Source of the DNA: Microcaldota archaeon
GTDB lineage: Archaea > Micrarchaeota > Micrarchaeia > Anstonellales > Anstonellaceae
NCBI GenBank assembly: GCA_023248665.1
Contig: JAHFEC010000001.1
Location: 1 to 26,140 of the forward strand
Reading direction: 5' to 3'
Length of the DNA: 26,140 bases
Every line of letters begins with the position of its first letter. Position 1 is the stretch's first letter. The notes beneath the pieces were generated by a model. The model was not told the DNA's origin. It did no database searches and saw nothing but the letters and a program-made list of their open reading frames with translations. Made by a program: the position numbers and the translations under genes. Positions 21,276 to 26,140 of the stretch are shown here, piece after piece.

Positions 21276-21500
21276 CTAATCCCAAGCCGCGTCGGCCGTT
21301 TCCCATTCTTTGCCGAGCTTCTTCATGTCCGCAGCCATCTCCAGATACCCTTCCTTGAGCAATCGCCGCCCGTCCTCCTCTTTATGTTCCACATCTGAAA
21401 TCAGGCGGGCGATAACGTCTTCGTAAGTCTCTTTTGGGCTTTCCCTAAACTTAAGCAGTTGTCTGGCGATTGTTTTGTGGAGCTGGATGGTGGTAAGCAT
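21276..21500 (-). CDS. MazE-like antitoxin
   Basis: A 74-residue acidic protein. MLTTIQLHKTIARQLLKFRE and ETYEDVIARLISDVEHKEED follow the pattern of short archaeal antitoxins with an N-terminal ribbon-helix-helix-like DNA-binding half and a charged C-terminal toxin-binding tail. It is directly upstream of mazF on the same strand, with an 8-nt gap. A palindromic element lies between its TATA box and its start codon. Confidence 0.82.
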   Translation of the reverse strand: MLTTIQLHKTIARQLLKFRESPKETYEDVIARLISDVEHKEEDGRRLLKEGYLEMAADMKKLGKEWETADAAWD

Positions 21501-21506
21501 GCTTCT

Positions 21507-21532
21507 CTATAGAAGCTCTATAGCATATAATA
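21507..21532 (-). promoter_or_regulatory. mazEF promoter and overlapping palindromic operator
   Basis: CTATAGA-AGC-TCTATAG (21507-21523) is a perfect inverted repeat. A second one, GCTTCT-ctat-AGAAGC (21501-21516), overlaps it. The TATA box reads TATTATATGC on the minus strand (21523-21532), about 28 nt from the ATG at 21500. Antitoxin binding here would block the initiation zone, giving autoregulation. Confidence 0.6.
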
Positions 21533-21607
21533 CTATCTCCCGGCATTCGGGTTTTCGACTTGAACAAGCGCTAATGCCTTTTAATCCCAGCCGTCCAATC
21601 TTCTTCT

Positions 21608-22687
21608 ATGGGTTCAGCCGACAAACTAAAAGAGCTTGAGGACGAGCTGGCGCGCACCCAGAAGAACAAGGCGACAGAGTACCATATCGGAATCCTCAAG
21701 TCGAAAATCGCCCACCTCAAAAAACAGATCGCCGCCCCGAAAAAATCCGGCGTGGCCTCCGGCGGCTTCGATGTCAAGAAGTCCGGCGATTCCACCGTGG
21801 TGTTCATCGGCCTGCCGTCCACCGGCAAATCCACCCTTCTTAACGCCCTGACCGGCACCAAGAGCAAGACCGCCTCCTACGCCTTCACCACGCTCACCTG
21901 CATCCCCGGCATCCTCGACTATCAGGGCGCGAAAATCCAGCTGCTCGACCTGCCAGGCATCATCGCCGGGGCCAAGGAGGGCACCGGAAGGGGCAAGGAA
22001 GTGCTGGCCGTGGCGCGCAACGCGGATCTGGTGCTTCTGCTGCTTGATGTGTTCGACCCTTTCTACCGCCCCAAGCTGATCGGCGAGCTGGAGGGCATGG
22101 GCATCCGCCTCGACAAATCCCCGCCCAACATCTTCATCCAGCCGCTCCTGCGCGGCGGTTTAAATATCAATTACACCGTCAAGCCCACCTACTTGGACGA
22201 GCGCATGATCACCGGCATCCTGCACGAGCATGGCGTGCACAACGCCAACATCACCGTGCGCCAGGATGCCACCGTGGACGAGTTCATCGACGTGCTGATG
22301 GGCACGCGCAAATACATCCCCTCGATTACCGTGCTCAACAAGACCGATCTGGTCAAGTCCGAATTCCTAAAGAAGATCGATTTCGACTACTGCCCGATCT
22401 CGGCCGAGAAGAACGCCGGCATCGAGGAGCTGAAGGCCCAGATATACAAGAAGCTCCGCCTCATCCGCATCTACACCAAGAGACGGAACGAGGACGCGGA
22501 TTCGGTGCCCATGATGATGCGCTCGGGCTCCACCATCGCGGACGCCTGCGAGCGTTTGCACCGAGACCTCAAGTCCATGTTCAAATATTCGCAGGTATGG
22601 GGGCCGTCCGCCAAATTCCCGGGCCAGAAGGCGGGGCTTGAGCACAAGCTCAAAGACGGGGACGTCGTGTGCATCTACAAACGATGA
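21608..22687 (+). CDS. DRG-type GTPase with TGS domain
   Basis: A 359-residue Obg/DRG-family GTPase. A basic N-terminal coiled region (KLKELEDELARTQKNKATEY) is followed by G1 GLPSTGKST, the FTTLTCIPG switch, G3 DLPGIIAGAKEGTGRG, G4 NKTD and G5 ISAEK. The C-terminal TGS domain ends with FPGQKAGLEHKLKDGDVVCI. DRG proteins are conserved in all archaea and eukaryotes and associate with ribosomes to help resolve stalled translation. The length matches the family. A TATA-like CCTTTTAATCC (21577-21587) is at leaderless distance. Confidence 0.95.
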   Translation: MGSADKLKELEDELARTQKNKATEYHIGILKSKIAHLKKQIAAPKKSGVASGGFDVKKSGDSTVVFIGLPSTGKSTLLNALTGTKSKTASYAFTTLTCIPGILDYQGAKIQLLDLPGIIAGAKEGTGRGKEVLAVARNADLVLLLLDVFDPFYRPKLIGELEGMGIRLDKSPPNIFIQPLLRGGLNINYTVKPTYLDERMITGILHEHGVHNANITVRQDATVDEFIDVLMGTRKYIPSITVLNKTDLVKSEFLKKIDFDYCPISAEKNAGIEELKAQIYKKLRLIRIYTKRRNEDADSVPMMMRSGSTIADACERLHRDLKSMFKYSQVWGPSAKFPGQKAGLEHKLKDGDVVCIYKR

Positions 22688-22771
22688 GGCCCGGATTTTC
22701 CGATACCCGGCGGTTATTTAAGCGTTTTTTCCTCTTATGGCTCCATCTAATACCTGTCGGGGTGTGTCTGG

Positions 22772-23914
22772 ATGAATATGAAACTGGCATCTATCATTCT
22801 GCTCGTCCTCCTGATTCCGGGCGTATTCTCGCTCTGCCTCGAATCGCTGGGAGTATGCGTCGACAACATCGACAGCCCGCTCCTGAACGCGATGATCGTT
22901 TCGACGGTCGGCACCGGCTCGCCCAGCGCCATCGCTCCCGTCCAGCTACCCACGACTAGCTTGACCTTGCCGGGCGCCGTCAAGGTGGTCAGCCCATATG
23001 GTAATCAAACCAACCAATCTGCCTACTGCACCAATAACAACTGGAAGCCCGGCCTGGTCTGCATCAACAACTGCCCCTCAACCTATACCTGCACCTCGAA
23101 CTGCACATGCATCCCGAGCAAGCCACCCACCAACCAGACCAACCAATCCGCCTACTGCACCAATAACAACTGGAAGCCCGGCCTGGCCTGCATCAACAAC
23201 TGCCCGTCCACTAGCACCTGCACCTCCAATTGCACCTGCAGTCTTCAGAAACTACCGGCGAATCAAACCAAGGCCACCTACTGTTATCAGTCTGTCAGTA
23301 CCCAGCCTTGGCAACCTGGCATCGTCTGTGTGGACAACTGCCCCATCGGAACCCTCTGCACCTCCAATTGCACCTGTATCCCACTCAGGCTACCCATCAA
23401 CCAGACCAACGAGACTTACTCCTGCAACCGCACGGCCTATCCTTACTGCTCCAGCGGCAACTGCCCATCCGGCCAGAGTTGCGTGGCCAATGGCAATATC
23501 AGTTGTCGCTGTCAGAACGTTTCGAACGTTTCCCTGCAAGTTTGCACCACGGGCGCCATCCAATGTTCCGGGCGCACGAAACAAGTGTGCAACAACGGCA
23601 AATGGCTTGACGATTCGTTCTGCGCTTTCGGCTGCTCGGGAGGCCAATGCCTTTCGCAGGTGGTCATCTCCAACCTCTATTCCATGCTGGTCGGCGTTCC
23701 GATGTCCGTGACGGTTTCAACCACGGGCTTCACCCCGGCGTATTATGTCGGCTCTCTGGGCGGCTCTCCGGCCATGACCAAGAGCGGAAAGACTGCGGTG
23801 TTTACCATCACCTGCCAGCAGGCTGGCGTAGCCACGCTGTCGGTGAGCGCCTATTCCAGCGATGGCAAACTGATCGGCACGGCCACCGGCGAGGCCAATT
23901 GCATGAAGAGGTAA
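22772..23914 (+). CDS. Secreted Cys-rich surface protein with tandem repeats and many glycosylation sequons
   Basis: A 380-residue protein. The signal peptide is MKLASIILLVLLIPGVFS. From about residue 78 there are three tandem Cys modules of 43, 43 and 46 residues, of the pattern NQT-x-YCTNNNWKPG-x-VC-x-NNCPS-x-x-x-CTSNCTC. A fourth, diverged Cys module follows. At least a dozen N-X-S/T sequons fall in and between modules. The last 85 residues are a Ser/Thr-rich strand domain (YSMLVGVPMSVTVSTTGFTP). There is no C-terminal membrane helix. Dense disulphides and N-glycans suggest a rigid cell-surface or adhesin-like protein. The family is not recognised. It is probably in an operon with the small membrane protein 4 nt downstream. 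Confidence 0.78.
   Translation: MNMKLASIILLVLLIPGVFSLCLESLGVCVDNIDSPLLNAMIVSTVGTGSPSAIAPVQLPTTSLTLPGAVKVVSPYGNQTNQSAYCTNNNWKPGLVCINNCPSTYTCTSNCTCIPSKPPTNQTNQSAYCTNNNWKPGLACINNCPSTSTCTSNCTCSLQKLPANQTKATYCYQSVSTQPWQPGIVCVDNCPIGTLCTSNCTCIPLRLPINQTNETYSCNRTAYPYCSSGNCPSGQSCVANGNISCRCQNVSNVSLQVCTTGAIQCSGRTKQVCNNGKWLDDSFCAFGCSGGQCLSQVVISNLYSMLVGVPMSVTVSTTGFTPAYYVGSLGGSPAMTKSGKTAVFTITCQQAGVATLSVSAYSSDGKLIGTATGEANCMKR
23003..23398 (+). repeat. In-frame 129-bp coding repeats of the Cys module
   Basis: Unit 1 (23003-23131) and unit 2 (23132-23260) are nearly identical at the DNA level over the first 75 bases. Unit 3 (23261-23398) is more diverged and nine bases longer. Confidence 0.8.
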
Positions 23915-23918
23915 GCCA

Positions 23919-24278
23919 TTGGGAAATCTTCTCCGTGCGCTCGCTCTCCGTGCGTTTGTTCCGGGCCTGCTCCTGCTCTCCCTCGCACACGCCGTGGTTC
24001 CACCGACCCCTGTCAATCTCATCGGCGGCATCGCCACCCTCTGCGGCCTATTGAGCGACCTCCTGCCGCCCATCTGCCTCCTGCTCGTCTTCTCGGCTGG
24101 CGTCGTGTATGCGGCCGGACAGGTGGGCGGGGCGGAGACAAGAGCCAAGGCGCAGGGGTATGCCACCGCGATGGTCATCGGCGCCTTCATCGGCATCGTA
24201 TTGTCCATCATCCTGCCGGCCTTCCTGCGCGCCATCTACGGGTCGGACCTCACCTGTGCCATCGCCATCCTTGGCTGA
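23919..24278 (+). CDS. VirB2/TrbC-like small membrane protein (candidate pilin-like subunit)
   Basis: A 119-residue protein starting at TTG 23919, supported by GAGGT six bases upstream and a 4-nt gap after the Cys-rich protein gene. Residues 1-25 form a signal peptide ending LLSLAHA. Two hydrophobic helices (about 47-68 and 83-105) flank a short polar loop, GGAETRAKAQGY. This signal-plus-two-helix layout with a charged loop is that of VirB2/TrbC pilins and of similar small archaeal membrane proteins. The sequence match is structural rather than by signature, so the identity is tentative. Cys42, Cys53 and Cys113 are present. Confidence 0.6.
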   Translation: MGNLLRALALRAFVPGLLLLSLAHAVVPPTPVNLIGGIATLCGLLSDLLPPICLLLVFSAGVVYAAGQVGGAETRAKAQGYATAMVIGAFIGIVLSIILPAFLRAIYGSDLTCAIAILG

Positions 24279-24285
24279 TGGGCAT

Positions 24286-24295
24286 ATTTTTAAAG
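24286..24295 (+). promoter_or_regulatory. TATA-like element for the gene at 24319
   Basis: ATTTTTAAAG is centred about 29 nt before ATG 24319, so this gene probably has its own leaderless transcript. Confidence 0.5.
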
Positions 24296-24318
24296 TTCAG
24301 GCGGATTAGACGGGCGGG

Positions 24319-24735
24319 ATGTTTATGCAGGATTTCCAGAGCCCCGGGCGCAAGAAACCGCTTGAGGGCCAGCCGCTTTCTTCCGGGATAGCCAAAGAAG
24401 TCCTTCCGGTCAAACCCATCATTCTTGCCCCAGGCAACGGCGAATTCAACAACGCGCAGAAAGGGATGAACGCCTGCATTGCCCCTTTCCTGAAAGCCGA
24501 AACCAGCCCGTCCGAATACCACGATTTTCTTTCATCCATCGTCAATGGAAAAAAAGCCGGCAAGATTTACGTGATGCCCGATTCCCTGACAGCCAGTTAT
24601 GGAAAACTTCTGGTGACCGTCGGCATCCCGTCCGGGCGCATCACCACGCTGACCATCAATGACGGCAAGAAATTGCAGAGTCATTTTGTCCAGAACGGCC
24701 CGTCCGTCTCCGTTTACTCTGCGAACTCTGCTTGA
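24319..24735 (+). CDS. Unrecognised small soluble protein
   Basis: A 138-residue protein with no signal peptide or membrane helix. The N-terminus (QSPGRKKPLEGQPLSSG) looks flexible. The rest alternates helix and strand, for example SEYHDFLSSIVNGKKAGKIY and LLVTVGIPSGRITTLTINDG. I cannot place it in a family. It follows the surface-protein pair but has its own TATA box, so a functional link is uncertain. GGCCGGGTTTTTTC at 24756-24768 after the stop may end the transcript. Confidence 0.62.
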   Translation: MFMQDFQSPGRKKPLEGQPLSSGIAKEVLPVKPIILAPGNGEFNNAQKGMNACIAPFLKAETSPSEYHDFLSSIVNGKKAGKIYVMPDSLTASYGKLLVTVGIPSGRITTLTINDGKKLQSHFVQNGPSVSVYSANSA

Positions 24736-24755
24736 GTTCTGTGGCATGAAAACAG

Positions 24756-24768
24756 GCCGGGTTTTTTC
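24756..24768 (+). terminator. T-run after the 24319 gene
   Basis: GGCCGGGTTTTTTC lies just past the stop codon, between convergent genes. The T-run is clear but the hairpin is weak. Confidence 0.35.
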
Positions 24769-24777
24769 AAATCCTTC

Positions 24778-25692
24778 TTACATCTGCCTGAGCGCTTTTA
24801 TCCGCTCTTCAAGCGGCGGATGCGTCGAGAAAAGGTTCCCGATGCTTTGCGCAAGCGATTTCTTGCTCTCCTTCCCTCCCAACGGGTCCGAGATGAACAG
24901 CGGCGCGGTGGCGCTGTTCGCGTTGCGCATGGGGCTCGCCCCTTTCAGCTTCTCCAGCGCGGAGGCGAGTCCATCCGGGTTCCGGCTCAGCTGCGCCCCT
25001 GATGCGTCGGCCAGAAATTCGCGCTGGCGCGAGATGGCCAAGCGCACCAACTGTGCCAATATGGGTCCGAGGATGATGAGCACAATGCCAAACAGCATCA
25101 ATATTCCGCCCCCGCCGCCCCGGTCACGCTCGCCGTCATTTCTCATCGAGCCGAAGAAGAACACGCGCGAGATTATGTTGGCCAGTATGGCCACCAAACC
25201 CACCAGCACGATGACCACGGTCATGAAGCGCGTGTCGAAATTTCGGATGTGGCTCATCTCGTGCGAGAGCACGCCTTCCAATTGCGTCCTGTTCATGATG
25301 GAAAGAAGCCCGCTCGTCACGGCCAGGGACGCGTGGGCCGGATCCCGGCCCGTGGCGAAGGCGTTGGGCGAGGGATCGTCGATGACGTATAACTTGGGTT
25401 TCGGTATTCCGGCGGCCAGCGCGAGGCCCTCGACCGTGTTGACGAGATAAGCCTGTTGGCGCTCGTCGGCCGGGTGCGCGCCCGACACGGCCAGCACCAC
25501 CGAATCCCCGAAGAAGTAGCCCCCGAGCGAATACGCAAGGGCAAAAACAATGGCGACCGGGAAAATCCACTCGCCTCCGTAAAACAGGTTGGAGGCGACC
25601 AGGCCCAAACCGGCGATGAGCGGGATGAACGCCAAGACGAGCCCGTAAGAGTAGAGCTTGTTCTTGCGCTGCACGTCCCAGAAGCTAGCCAT
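24778..25692 (-). CDS. htpX: HtpX-type M48 membrane metalloprotease
   Basis: A 304-residue protein. Two N-terminal membrane helices (YGLVLAFIPLIAGLGLVAS and IFPVAIVFALAYSLGGYFF) are followed by YVIDDPSPNAFATGRDP and the zinc motif LEGVLSHEMSHIRN. Two further helices follow, then REFLADASGA, which supplies the third zinc ligand Glu. HtpX degrades damaged membrane proteins. ATG 25692 is chosen over GTG 25701 because AGGTG lies six bases ahead of it on the minus strand. It is 36 nt downstream of a partial gene on the same strand, probably an operon. That partner is not the LemA protein often paired with HtpX. Confidence 0.94.
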   Translation of the reverse strand: MASFWDVQRKNKLYSYGLVLAFIPLIAGLGLVASNLFYGGEWIFPVAIVFALAYSLGGYFFGDSVVLAVSGAHPADERQQAYLVNTVEGLALAAGIPKPKLYVIDDPSPNAFATGRDPAHASLAVTSGLLSIMNRTQLEGVLSHEMSHIRNFDTRFMTVVIVLVGLVAILANIISRVFFFGSMRNDGERDRGGGGGILMLFGIVLIILGPILAQLVRLAISRQREFLADASGAQLSRNPDGLASALEKLKGASPMRNANSATAPLFISDPLGGKESKKSLAQSIGNLFSTHPPLEERIKALRQM

Positions 25693-25728
25693 GCGATTCA
25701 CCTGTTCGGCCCTCCTGCTTTCGGCGCA

Positions 25729-26140
25729 TTAGTGTTTGAGTTTTGGGGCCTCGACATTTATGTTCTGCGTTGTTTTAACGTCTGCGCTAAGCACGCCATT
25801 TTGCACGGTTGGCGGGAATGACAGTATGCTTTTGAGCAGGCCCATTTTCGCGTTATCTGGCTTAGGCTCGTATCTCACAATCACTCCATCGGGGGATTCT
25901 TCAACCTTGACTACCGGGCTGAGAAGGTTAAACAGCTTGTCTTGCAAGCCGCTCAGCACGCCTTGCGACTCGTCCTCTGCATATTTTGGGTACGATGTGA
26001 AGCTCAGAGCCTCCTTATTTATTTTCGAGAGGTCCATGTATGCCGACCGCAATTCCTGAAATTGGCGCTTGGTGATGTCGATTTGGGCCGTTCCATCTGT
26101 CCCCATCAGTACAAGATGATAGCTTCCCTTGAATTCATCC
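25729..26140 (-). CDS. Partial unrecognised protein upstream of htpX (5' end outside window)
   Basis: The frame is open to the right edge, so 136 C-terminal residues are visible, beginning DEFKGSYHLVLMGTDGTAQI. A helical stretch (QFQELRSAYMDLSKINKEAL) and then strands (VVKVEESPDGVIVRYEPKPD) follow, with an amphipathic end. There is no membrane helix in the visible part. I do not recognise the family. Being 36 nt ahead of htpX on the same strand suggests co-expression. Confidence 0.6.
   Translation of the reverse strand, partial: DEFKGSYHLVLMGTDGTAQIDITKRQFQELRSAYMDLSKINKEALSFTSYPKYAEDESQGVLSGLQDKLFNLLSPVVKVEESPDGVIVRYEPKPDNAKMGLLKSILSFPPTVQNGVLSADVKTTQNINVEAPKLKH

Noticed and set aside
25729..26140. 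LemA as the HtpX partner
   Set aside because: LemA is often next to htpX, but the visible residues lack its helical RYN motif and show a helix-then-strand layout instead.

Overview
This window looks like a GC-rich archaeal chromosome. The evidence is a clamp-loader large subunit, an archaeal-type aIF5B fragment, an archaeal RecJ-like DHH nuclease, an M42 aminopeptidase, a DUF63 membrane protein and a DRG-type GTPase. TATA boxes lie about 25 nt ahead of start codons, and many genes appear to be leaderless. The compact genes, several orphan membrane or secreted proteins and reduced or altered housekeeping proteins would fit a DPANN-type lineage. That placement is an inference; no rRNA is present to settle it.

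Layout. Positions 1-2675 form a toxin-antitoxin island: a partial abiE operon, a 5'-truncated aIF5B gene and a vapBC pair. vapBC is bracketed by a short repeat of the 3' end of the next gene. Positions 2679-5891 hold a LAGLIDADG-like protein without its catalytic acid, a two-helix membrane protein, a tRNA-dihydrouridine synthase and a lipoprotein cyclophilin with a possible second internal start. Positions 5935-7915 hold tRNA-Pro(TGG), a region of tandem hairpins, an unrecognised HEAT-like protein and tRNA-Ala(TGC). Positions 7979-10951 carry the replication and repair genes: the RecJ-like nuclease and RfcL, followed by a 32-bp palindromic tandem repeat. Positions 11260-15412 hold a duplicated basic mini-protein, a secreted anchored protein, the M42 peptidase divergent from RNase Z, and DUF63. 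Positions 15602-18155 hold a UPF0173-like metallo-beta-lactamase that has lost metal ligands and a conserved small protein whose stop codon was invaded by a tnpB-only IS200/IS605-type element. Positions 18325-20835 encode a type II/IV secretion ATPase. Positions 20923-21500 are a mazEF-like pair with a palindromic operator. Positions 21608-26140 hold a DRG GTPase, a cell-surface cluster (Cys-rich repeat protein and VirB2/TrbC-like small membrane protein), an unknown protein, HtpX and a partial unknown gene.

Working together. RNase Z and Dus act on tRNAs, two of which are encoded here. The RecJ-like nuclease and RfcL belong to the replisome. The secretion ATPase and the VirB2-like protein could be parts of one surface machine, but they are separated by about 3 kb and no conserved channel gene lies between them.

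The observations I rate highest are: the reconstructable IS insertion exactly at a stop codon, the degenerate UPF0173 hydrolase, the aIF5B fragment trapped between toxin-antitoxin modules, the direct repeat around vapBC, and the dual-start cyclophilin.
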